In this document: positions 24,572-34,789 of the stretch, piece by piece | Numbering within the stretch: position 1 is the first letter of the stretch | Layout of the letters: each line of letters begins with the position of its first letter | Origin: Spongospora subterranea f. sp. subterranea | Lineage: Eukaryota > Endomyxa: Phytomyxea > Phytomyxea > Plasmodiophorida | DNA: 55,974 nucleotides | Reading direction: 5' to 3' | NCBI GenBank assembly: GCA_049724395.1 | Contig: JAUGWO010000252.1 | Location: forward strand, 1 to 55,974 | Translations under genes and position numbers: made by a program | Notes under the pieces: model-generated | The model's database searches: none | Told to the model about the DNA's origin: nothing | What the model saw: the letters and a program-made list of their open reading frames with translations, nothing else

Positions 24572-24745
24572 TTTTTTAAGGAGCTGCGGTGTCCAAAAAG
24601 CGCGTTTACGGCAATTTGGTTTTTGAGGCGAAAAATAAACATTTGTTTTTAAAGCTTGATGTCGTCAGAATTAATTAGTCAAACCAGATTTATTGTTTGA
24701 TAGAAAAAGCTGTGCCCTCAGACACAATCTCAGGTGTTCAAAATC

Positions 24746-24770
24746 GTAGCCGGCATATTATGCCGGCTAC
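24746..24770. repeat. 25-bp perfect palindrome
   Basis: Twelve-base arms GTAGCCGGCATA and its complement around one T. The core TAGCCGGC is shared with the palindrome at 24556-24571. Confidence 0.95.
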
Positions 24771-24787
24771 CGAGTGCGGATCAGGGA

Positions 24788-25713
24788 TAAGTTAAGTCAA
24801 GTCCGTAACTGTCAGGGTCGCCTATCGGGCACGTCACGCCAGGAATGTTCCAGCCAGTGGAGCAGTCAACTCCGCGAAAGATCCCACTGCGGACTGCAGG
24901 AACACTCCAATTCCGAAGTTTCGGAGATTTTCGAATGATACTACTAGCATGAATGACGAGCGGTGGCTCATCACCTCCTTATTGAATACACATCGTTCTG
25001 AATACACATCGTTCTTGCCTCAGTTCTTGCCTCAGCCCTTGCCTCAGCCCTTGCCCAAGCTCTTGCCACAGCCATCGTTTCAATAGTCTTAGCCCCTGTC
25101 CACGTCCTGTAACAGTATCGCTACAAGTTAAGTCAGGTCCCATATCGTTACAATGAGGGTCGTGACCCTCAGAATATTCCCTGGGACGACTTGAGGTATA
25201 TAATACGATATGTGTCATCATTACTGTTCAGTTTGTTCAACAAACGTTCTTACAACTATATCCTACCCCTTTTACACATCGTCCCTTACTCGTGTCGTAA
25301 TCCGCTCTTCATCCGTCTTCTACTCGTGCCGTGCCTTAAACAAATTGAGATGCAACGCTTGGCCAGCAGCATCACTTCTGTACGTAGTCTTACAGGCGAC
25401 AGGCTGATGACGTGATCCAGGTCCCTCATGGCAACGCAGAACGTGACGTGGGAAACCGCAACCCGTAGGTCAGAACGTTCAGCAATACTAATGGTCACGG
25501 CAATAGATTTGCGCTGAGTGAGCGAGAGAATTCATCTGGTCAAGTACTGTCGCCCAGTCAGTGTCCATTACACTGGAAATAAACTTCCTCAGTCACGGCA
25601 ATCCGACCAGTTTCGGACTTTAATTCGTCAGGTTGGTCATATTCGTTGGAGACAACACGTCACTCATCCAGTTGAATTGTGGTTCTCAGCCTCCAGCGCT
25701 TCCTTCTTCAACA
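24788..25713. other. LTR-like or intergenic stretch with short repeats
   Basis: A 16-bp direct repeat (AAGTTAAGTCARGTCC) lies at 24789-24804 and 25135-25150. A GGTATATAATACG TATA-like box at about 25194 is followed by pyrimidine-rich sequence. This is reminiscent of a solo LTR, but no partner or ends are seen. The right end (about 25500-25713) is the 5' flank of gene B. Confidence 0.3.
24983..25072. repeat. Small tandem repeats
   Basis: A 16-bp unit (TGAATACACATCGTTC) occurs twice at about 24983-25014. It is followed by about five copies of a 12-bp TTGCCTCAG-type unit at about 25013-25072. Confidence 0.8.
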
Positions 25714-28700
25714 ATGGTTCTTCGTGATGGGTTGGGCATTGGTGTTGGCGTGATTGCTGGCATTCTGTTTATTGCCGTTGCTCAAGGTGCATTCTCCTCC
25801 ATCAAAACCAATGATCAGGTTTCCGGCTTTTTGATCATAATATTTCAACTTTCTCTCAACCCAATATCGATTGTGGTTATAGAACATCGTCGCCGCTGGC
25901 GACCAATACCGATCAACTAACCAAAGCCCATCGCTTCTGTCGAATGGCTTCGACGAATTGGACTGTCTGAAATTTTGCACGGTTGGTACCGCATCGCCAA
26001 ATCAAGTTCCTGATGCTTGTATTGATAATTTACTCAGGCGCTGTCTTCATCGCCGATTCACACTGAGTTTAGTTGCACTACTTCACCAATGACACCACTA
26101 CTTCACCAAAATTGTGTTCAGACAATATCGGCAATGCTTTGATTTGCCAAGTACTCATTGATTTTCACAGTGGCCGAATTCGTCAAGACGGCGAATGGAG
26201 AAAGTCCCTGCATATTTCCGTTAGCATTGGCCAGTGCACAGCAACTGCCTCAGGATGCGTTTAACGCTGCATTACAAATGATCCTCAGCCACATCGATGA
26301 GGTTTTGTGAGTGATTATCCCTCGTCATATTTTCATCGTCTGAATCGCCTTTAAAATATAGCGATCTTCCTGGACAATGGCGAGTGAATTCAGCCCCTGC
26401 TCTGTTTACGGATTTTGTCCAGGGCCAATCAAAATCGATCAGATCGAGTTCCGATATCCGATGAGAAATTCCAGCTGTTCAATTTTGGCAATTCGCCGAG
26501 AAAGACACAATGGGAGCCATCGGTGATGGAGTCGCCGTTCGACCAAGGAATATTGGACAAATTCGTTAAGGTTCGCCGCCGTCTGCATGATTACATTCGT
26601 TATTATTAATATCGTCTCAGGCCATATCATCGCATTCGCCACTGCACAACGAGATGATGACTGCTATACCACAATGTAATCAGGAGAATGTTGTTGAATC
26701 TCATATTCGCCCAACTAATTGGCATCCACAGTACTCGATATGATCAAACAGCGAATCAAACCGGACCAGGGAATTCCCAATATATTCCCATTATCAGTGG
26801 CGATTGCACAACAATTGACTGAAGAAAGGTTCCGGGGACTTCTCACAGAACATCACCAGTTCCTTCATAAAATCATTGGTGATATCAGGTGAGTGATAAT
26901 TCCATCCAAAACTCCCTCACTCCCTGATAACTATCTGCCATAATTAGCGCCATTCCTTGGCCGGAACAAGTCAATTCCGCCCTGATTTGTATGTGGATCA
27001 TGTTCCAAGGAAATCTGAATCGTCAGAAACCTTTACCAGAAGACCTATTCATCAACGAGAAAATCTCTCAGTCGTTTATCAATAGGAACTTTTTAGATCA
27101 TCGGAACCGGAATGATGAATTTATCCGACAGTTTCGTTTTGTCTTGAATCTGGAAGCGAAGGAGTACATTATTAAGAGTACTCTCCTCCCTCCAGTAGCT
27201 ACTTCTCCAAACACCTTTTATTTTAAGGTATTTTTATCCATAAAGCAATTTTTGTTTCTGCTGCATCTCATTTCATCTCTGATTTCAGGTTCGTAACGGT
27301 AAGGTTCTGGAAGATGCTCTAAAATTGGAGGATCTTTACGACGCAGAGCTTCTCAAAGGAACAATTAATGTTGAACGCTCGTCCAACCTGTGCTTGTGCA
27401 TTTCTGACTAGCTGTGGTCTATCAGGTTGATCTGGAAAGTGCTGTTGAACCTGTCACCCCTATTAGGTTGGTCAACCGTTTGTTGGTCAACCGTTTGTTT
27501 AACAGCGTTCGTCAAACCAGGCCAATCATTCACACTGATCCGATTCCGCATCGCCAGCCCATTAGCCTTTCCCAATTCTTCAAGTTGATTTGTGATGATC
27601 TCTGTAAAAATCCTTTAGATATGTTCGCAAAACACGAACCCGGTGGATATCTCTGGTTCAATCGACAGACAAAAGCAGACAAAGTTTATTTTTATCGGCT
27701 GGGTAAGACAGATCACCTTCAACACAACTCTTTTTCACAGTTGTTTATTTTCACCTGACATCGTTTCTCATTAATGCGCTATTCTTTTAATGGATCATGT
27801 TTTGATATCTGGCCATTATCAGGAATGTTGATCGGAGCTGCTCTCTATCACGACATCAGATTGGATGTGAAGTTCTTGTCGTGGTTCTATAGAGGAATGG
27901 TCGGCCTGGATCTGTCCCGCGAAGTGATCGGGGACTGGGCATACTATTCCACAGTCGATAATTTCAGTGATTTCCAACCCTTCAAAAATCGTTTCCATGT
28001 TTTCAAGATCGGGTAAGCCATTTCTCCCTCGATTCTACACAGAGAGAGGGTGATTGAAATTATGTTCAACAGATTTCAGAAAGTGTGTGGAAAGGGTTAT
28101 GAACAATATTTCACACATCACGATTTCGAGTGTTTCCTTCGTGGGGAGGTCGACGGCCATCCGAACTGGCCTGTAAATAGCTTTGCAAAACATCACCTCA
28201 AGGTGATCCAATGCGAATTCGTTTTTTTCTTATAACGGACCTCAGTTTGCGTCACATGCACTTTGTTAATCTAATCGACTTGTTTTCTCCCCTTATCGTT
28301 ATTTAATTCGTGGATTGATCAGCTCCCGTTTCGGCTTGAAAATACTCTTCAGGATAAGGTGAGCATTCTGCATACTTGCGATATTTCGATGATCCGACAT
28401 GGAATTGAGGTCGAGGCTCCCATCTAATTTCAAATTGAAATTGCATCTCTGATTTTAGTTTCAAGTTCACCCGCAACCTAATTGATCCAGCGTTTTTCCA
28501 CAACTCGCACGTCACTAGAGGCATTGACCTGAACACCAACTGGAGCACATTGGAATCGGACACCAATCGGCGGTTGTTTTTCGAATTGATATCCGATCAG
28601 ATGACCAATCGTGTGTGATATTATTATTCACTATTTGCTCGTTATCGACTTTCACATTAGATATGTTCGTGGAGAACCCGACGACGGGTTATATCTGGTT

Positions 28701-29714
28701 CAATCACGCCTCACCATCTTCAGCAGAACTACATCATAATCTTTATTATAGTCTTGGTAAGTTGTTTATCCATCAACACATATTGGCCATCGGGAAGAGA
28801 TTGTTTGACGATTTTCGTGTTTTATTCGGTTGAAGAGGTTTGAAATCTGATCGCCCATCAGGAGTGCTTATCGGATCTGCTTTTTATCACAATGTTCAAT
28901 TGGACTTGAAGTTCCCCCCATGTTTCTATAAAGGGATGCTCGACCTGGAATGGGAGAACGATTATGAATGCTCCTGCCCAACAACAAATATACTCTCAGA
29001 GACGATTACGACTAGTGATCCGTCTTCCTCCTCCAGTTAGTTCCTGTCATCTTTCGTGTTTTTTTTTCAACAATGACTTATTTTCTATGTTATCGGTGAA
29101 GACACGAAAGTTGTTCCAGTTTACGTCATGGTTAATCTCGCCAAGGCTCGATTCACAAGTTTCAAAATCGGGTATCCCATTCGTCACTTGTTTTTCGACC
29201 TACGATTTCATTTTGTTAATCGCCATACAGATTTGAACATGTCTGTGGGAGGTCCTTCAAACGATATCTGACTCCTGAAGATCTCCAGATTCGCCTCTGT
29301 GGTCATTTCTCTGTAATGCGTCGTCTCTCCACGTTCGTTAATCTTATCGCGAGTTCTTTGGAAAAATCTTAATGGTTCCATTGCTAGTTACGAAGGATAT
29401 GCAGCCAACGATCCGACAGTTTCCAACTTCTGGAAGGTCTTATCTTCATTCACTATTGCCGACAAACAGCGATTCGCGAAGGTTATAGTTGGCCAACCGT
29501 TTCCCTACGCTGGCGCGTTTGCGGGTTTGAAAACCCCAATCTTTGTGACCTCATCATGTGTGTACCGACTCCCCAGAATACTGTTTCTGGCTTTTCAACA
29601 GTTTGTGCAGATTTTTATGACTCGCGAGGTCCTTGTTTGAATTTGGCCGAACATCAAACAGAGGAGTCGATCAGAAAATACCTCCAATCTATCGTTGGGT
29701 TAAGTTGTTCTTGA
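25714..29714 (+). CDS. Membrane-anchored HECT-like gene B with two HECT modules in tandem
   Basis: Exon 1 (25714-25818) encodes a 35-residue start with one hydrophobic helix (GIGVGVIAGILFIAVAQGAF), a signal anchor. Intron 1 is 25819-25882. Later exons include a linker and the pre-HECT module (NLNRQKPLPEDLF, FRFVLNLEAKEYI, about 26995-27180). HECT module 1 follows (FFKLICDDL, GGYLWFN, MLIGAALYHDIRLDVKF, FRGEVDG-like end; about 27300-28240) but has no C-lobe. Module 2 (about 28290-29714) has FFELISDQM, TGYIWFN, VLIGSAFYHNVQLDLKF, CFYKGML, LTPEDLQIRLCG, DPTVSNFWKVLSSF, and FSTVCADFY, whose Cys (29604-29606) sits where the thioester Cys is expected. Introns fall at the same places in both modules (after YRLG/YSLG and after FKIG), so module 2 is a duplication. 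A frame change near 29520 inside the C-lobe may be a lesion or an unusual intron. It could be two genes, but module 2 has no anchor exon of its own. Confidence 0.7.
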
Positions 29715-29989
29715 TATTTGTGGTCCTGTCAATACTGTCATCATAAATATGTCCTCCCATCCATCTTCAATATCGCCTTTCAAGTCATTGTTGCGAAATC
29801 GCCAAAGCCTTGTGGTCCTCATTCTTGGCGGGTTTTCAATTCAAGATTTCAGTGACCTGTTGTTATTTGTGTCAATAGCATTGGCACGCTGGTCAGTTGG
29901 TATAGTCGTTCGTTATGAATAATTCACCATTTCGCCACTATATCGGATGGAAAACCTTGTGGTTCAAATACTTTTTCAAAGACGAGCTT
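29715..29989. other. Short intergenic spacer
   Basis: I see nothing coding here. It is the 3' flank of gene B. Confidence 0.5.
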
Positions 29990-31860
29990 TGATAGCTGGA
30001 AACTGGTGATAGACACTTGGAAAGGGGGGAAATGTGCCATTTAATACAACGGTCGACTATCACCAAAATACTGTGAAACCCCAAGGACGCAGGGCGTTTT
30101 AACTATAAAATCCATCGAGATGGACGACCAAGGCTGGGAAGGAATGGGAAGTCGATGTAATAGTCCCGATGGTTTCCGGCAGGGAACCACTAACAAGATC
30201 GAACGAATGACCATCGAGCGCATGTGAGGCCACGTAAAACCCCCTGGCAATTAACTCACAAGTCTTACTGATGCCGAAATGACCAGCTAATGGTGGAGTC
30301 GTGACAAGAAGACATAAATTGCAACTGCTTTGTTATGTCGTCCATCACGTACGAGAGAGGGGAGGTTGACGGTGATGATTTTAAATCAACAGGTGTCATG
30401 ATTTGAAGCCATAGTACGGCTCATGACAATATCCCCCGGTCTTAGGGGCAGGAGGTGTGCGATGGATTCATTACCTTCTGGAAAATTATGACCGAACGTG
30501 AGCGCTTCCAAAAAGACAGTCCTTGCTCTTGGTTGCTTTGCAGTTTGGAACGTCGAGAATAGCCTCGCTGCGATCACACGCATTGAACCAACATCGACAT
30601 ATGAGATTGGACTTGTCGACATGGTGTCCGCTATGAAAGAAGTCTTGCTCACGATCAAAGTTCCTGAAGGAAACAAGTGAGTATCGCACTGGAACACATT
30701 CCCCATTTAATCGGACCTCAAAGGGGAAGTAGTTGATATCGAGTACCTTTGTTGCACAGACCAGTTAAATTCTGTTTTACGAGGACTTACAATTCGAAAT
30801 GTTTTGTAACAAACGTTAGGAAAGGATTACCCGATGTTGCAAATTTGACTCGATTGTTGGTGGGATTGGACAAGTATTTATCGCGATTACTGAACAATCA
30901 CTGACCTTGGGATACGACCACCGAGTTCTGGGGTTTAAACAGCATAAACCAGCCTTACATTGGCCAAAACATCTTGACAGATATCAGAATAGGCAGATAT
31001 CACCAATTATCTACGAAAACCAGGGTTTTGATTCCTGAGAAGTTGGCAATCGTTTTGTATTGCAGGTTGAGTATGCCTGTATAGAATCATGGCGGGACTT
31101 TCCAGTTCAGTTGGATATTATAAAACAAAACAGCAGGTCCAATGAGCAATCCTGAAAGGCAATCCTGAAATCAGCACCCATCAACGTATTACAACAGAAC
31201 GTCATGAAGAAGCAGTCTGATCCCGATCAAGTTGAGGTTTTGATGGTTTAGCCACATATCAAGAGAAGCTGCTGGTTGCCCATTGAACCAATCCTCTGTT
31301 GAATCAAGTTGATACCCGGATCGACCTGATCACCTCGAGATACTGACACACCACCTATCGACCTTCAACGCCCATGCGATGATATCTATCTTTTGGCATT
31401 GGAGTCAGGATGCCACTATTGTCCAAGTGCTGTTATTGGAGTCAATTGAAAGGAACTCGGATAGGACGAAGAGAGAAATCTCTATCCGCATTCGCTGCAG
31501 AACAGCTTTCATGATGGACATATGAGTGTGGCAGACTGAACAACCGGATTTTGGGAAATTACGGTAAATAATTATTGCATCATCAATGTACTCTGAACAA
31601 CATCTGAAGGCATCAATGGTTCTGGTTTGCTGAAAGTTGATTTCGTATTTCAAAAGCATATGCCAGCTTCTTCTGCAGTTCACAACAGAGGAGGGTTGAC
31701 CTCTTCGTGGTAAGTTCGACGCCCACGGTTTTATGACATGTTTTTTTGATATACAACAGTGAAAACTTCTGGTCTGCTGGACGTGTGAAAACATCATGAA
31801 AGTTTACAGTACGAGACCACTCAGCATCCAAAATTCATCCAGACCCGATTATTATCATTA
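29990..31860 (-). mobile_element. Ty3/gypsy pol remnant (fossil)
   Basis: On the minus strand a YIDDAIIIYRN-type reverse-transcriptase motif lies near 31590, and integrase sequence (LPIPSQPWSSISMDFIVKTP) near 30150-30090. The order RT to integrase is that of Ty3/gypsy. It is an old fossil with many breaks. Termini are not seen. Confidence 0.65.
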
Positions 31861-32635
31861 TCACCTGAATTCTTCGTTAGTCTAATGTTTATGAGACATG
31901 GCTCAGAGCAAGAAACTATATCGGAGGGTATGATGGCTGGGTCCAGGTCAACGGCCGCATTGTTGGGAAATCAGATTTTGGCTACAGAAATGGTGATAAC
32001 TTCCTACAATAACTTCATCGTAATGAGTATTCTGTATTTTCTGCGTTGAGACACAGTATCACGGCAATGATCGTTTGTGATGCGATTGAGCGAGTGTCCG
32101 ATATGGGCATTACCGTTGAATGGTTGTTCAGTCAATCCAGCCGCATTAATTTTGTCAAGATTCGAAGGTCTTTAACCACATGAAGGCAATAGATGATAGC
32201 ACAATGACAACCTGGGTATCAAGTGATCCGATTTACGGACTTGCTAATAAGGGCGATTTCAAATTCAAAATTAGGGTTTTGATGAGTCGACGGTTCGCCC
32301 GCAATTCAATTTGCCGTATACAGGTCTTTTTGATTAAGTTTAAGTCATTTCCTAAGACGGCTCCTCTTATTCTATGATAATCCAACCCTGTACACCTCCA
32401 CGGTTACCATGCAAGCAGATATGCCTGCCGAAAAGTACAAAACCCTTCAAACCAGACCCGAAACGGAGTATTACAGGCTTTGTTACGACGCGCCAAGTTT
32501 GACAAGCTGGAATACGGGGCAATCACAGGCATCTCTGAAAAATTTGATGTGTCAACAAAAACAGAATCGCGGATTTGAAATCTTGTCTCAAAAATCGCAG
32601 CTCCACTGCACCAAAGGGCGACTTTGCGAGGGCGG
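31861..32635. other. No gene recognised
   Basis: Short ORFs only. The part next to 32636 may be the decayed upstream half of the mariner remnant. Confidence 0.35.
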
Positions 32636-32866
32636 TAATCAATTAATATTGGCTGTTGAGAAGTCGTTTCAAGACTTGGACATCGACCAGTTGGATAAGG
32701 TGTTTTATTAGCTATGCAAAATACGATGCTGGCGAAAGGTGACAACAATTACAAAGTTGGGCATTTGTGCAAAACCCGACTGAGGCCTGAAGGATGACTT
32801 CCTGTTTCCATCATTTGTGACGAGGAAGCGATCAGAGTTGCGAAAACTGCTTTGAACTTGCAATAA
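32636..32866 (+). pseudogene. Tc1/mariner transposase C-terminus remnant
   Basis: The plus strand reads LILAVEKSFQDLDIDQLDKVF, then a stop. In adjoining frames it reads GDNNYKVGHLCKTRLRPEG, and finally EEAIRVAKTALNLQ just before a stop. This matches the C-terminal tail of plant/oomycete-type mariner transposases (ID-L--AV--AF, L---F-TLQ, G-N-Y---H--K--L---G-LP). It is broken by frame changes and the catalytic part is missing. Confidence 0.65.
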
Positions 32867-34789
32867 ATATCCTTTTATCAAATCGGACTATCATTTCTGA
32901 AAATTGAAATTCGTGAATCGGACTATCATTTCTGAACGGAGGGGGTATATGATATTTTGTTGAGTTGTTGATTGAAATCATTCCTAGGGACACTATTGCC
33001 TCGACTGCTGCCGTTGAGATCGAGCAAACGTAGGACAATCAGGCACGATGGCAAAGAAAAGAGAGGCGACAGCAGTGCGCCAGGCGACATGCCCGAGCCC
33101 GAGTCCTGACAGGGCCTGACCAGCAGTGGCGAAACGTCAACATGCCCCGAGGCAAGTGTTCATGGTACACAACGGACTGGTGTCGTTATACGTATCAACT
33201 CCGAGAAGAACGAAAGCGCCTTTCGCCATTCATCAGTGAGACCTGCTGTAATGGTGATAAATATCCAGATGATTGTCAAGCTGACAGTTCAAGTGTAGAC
33301 GACCTGTTTGATTGGCCAGAAATGTCCAGGGGAGTGCGGCCCATTCAGAGGCTGCACAATAATTGTTAAACACGAGTACGGTACCACACTTAACAAAATA
33401 ATCAGCATTTCCGACTTTCAAAGGTGAATTTGTCAATTTTGAAGGTGGCCGAAATCAGGGTCAGATTGTGATTTTTTTGTTATATTTCAAAGGCACCTTT
33501 TCGAACTTCTATCACCCAAAGGATCAAGTTGAATTTGAAAATGGCGTGTTTTTTTTATTGTGTTTATGTCGTTGAACATCCAGTTATCGAACGTCTTGCT
33601 ATTGATCCCGAATACTGAGCATGTTAGCTCCATATTCAAATTTGCAAGCGATTCATGAAAATAGAAAAAAATTGCTTTCGATCGCATTTCCCACGTCATT
33701 GTCGATACCAAGCAGGCGTCTGCTGAACGCGCGCATCGATTTGCTGAACAATTTTTAGCAGTTCTTTCATCAGCCGGGCGATGCAAGTGACGTTGGAATG
33801 CTTTCATTATGATTTTACGAGGTATGCTGGTTGAGAAGGCATAGAATTCGTGGACATCATAGGCTGCAGGGATTGCAAATGGAGCTGAGGGAACATCTCA
33901 CGGCGTACTAACCGAGCAACGCCTTCAGCATTGGCCTGACCTTTATGCCGTTTCTCTTGAGCATCTACCCATCTCTGATTATTAAGATTCGACAAGAGGA
34001 AACGCTTCATTGAAGAAAATCTAGTCTATCACTCTGATTCGTCAATCAATTCCCGCGATTGATCAATGCGGATGGCAGAGGGTTAGCCGTGAACCGCGTT
34101 CTACTGACTTCGGTGATTTATGTGACAACTGAAAAATGGTAATTGTGAATTTTGTTAACCAAAAAATCCACCTACAACATTAAAAGGTGGATGCCATTCT
34201 GGAAAAGGTGATTATTTTGTTAAGCACGGTAGTTGTCTTCAGATTTTTTTTTAGCTGGGGAGGTCTAATGTGACTTGACATAATGCTATGACACATTTGT
34301 CACCATGGTTAAAGATTGAGAGACTAAAAATTTACACAGGGCCCCCGAATTACCAATGGACAAAAGTCACAGGCGGCGGAAGGTTTCTGATTGTCGCTCG
34401 ATCATCCGCTGTTTTTGGCAATTGGACTGATTAATCAATGAGAACCAAGTCTATGGTTGACTGTGTGGCCGACGCGACTACCCACAAGGAGATAATCACA
34501 TTATCACGTGGTCCCAAATTCCCCAATCGACCTACGCGATAACGAACACTCGGAGTGGTGGCTCCGGAAGGTGTCTTTTGCTCGATCGCCTTGATAAGCC
34601 GTCCTTGTTGATCATGTTAAACGCCCTAGTGTGTGTTGCACATTTTGAGTTTTACAGAATTGCGCTGGTTGACCTAGGTCAGTTGAAACTATCGTCATCA
34701 GTCAAAACTTTGATTTGTCCAGATTAGTTCCGTCAAACTTTTAAAGTTGTTCGTTTTGCTATTGGCAAACCTAATTGCCTTTCGAGATA
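32867..34789. other. 1.9 kb, no clear gene
   Basis: A short direct duplication of an ATCGGACTATCATTTCTGA segment occurs near 32880-32937. Two adjacent minus-strand frames, 34010-33807 and 33807-33487, look weakly protein-like. The first contains LNNQRWVDAQEKRHKGQANAEG and the second a helix-turn-helix-like CSVFGINSKTFDNWMF. They may be the N-terminus of an unidentified transposase. The 3' end is the 5' flank of gene C. Confidence 0.3.

Noticed and set aside
24556-24580. Bacterial-style intrinsic terminator
   Set aside because: The palindrome plus T-run looks like one, but the genes are spliced eukaryotic genes. An element-associated palindrome is more likely.
24979-25221. 80-codon minus-strand ORF rich in GQGLRQ
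   Set aside because: It only translates the 12-bp minisatellite.
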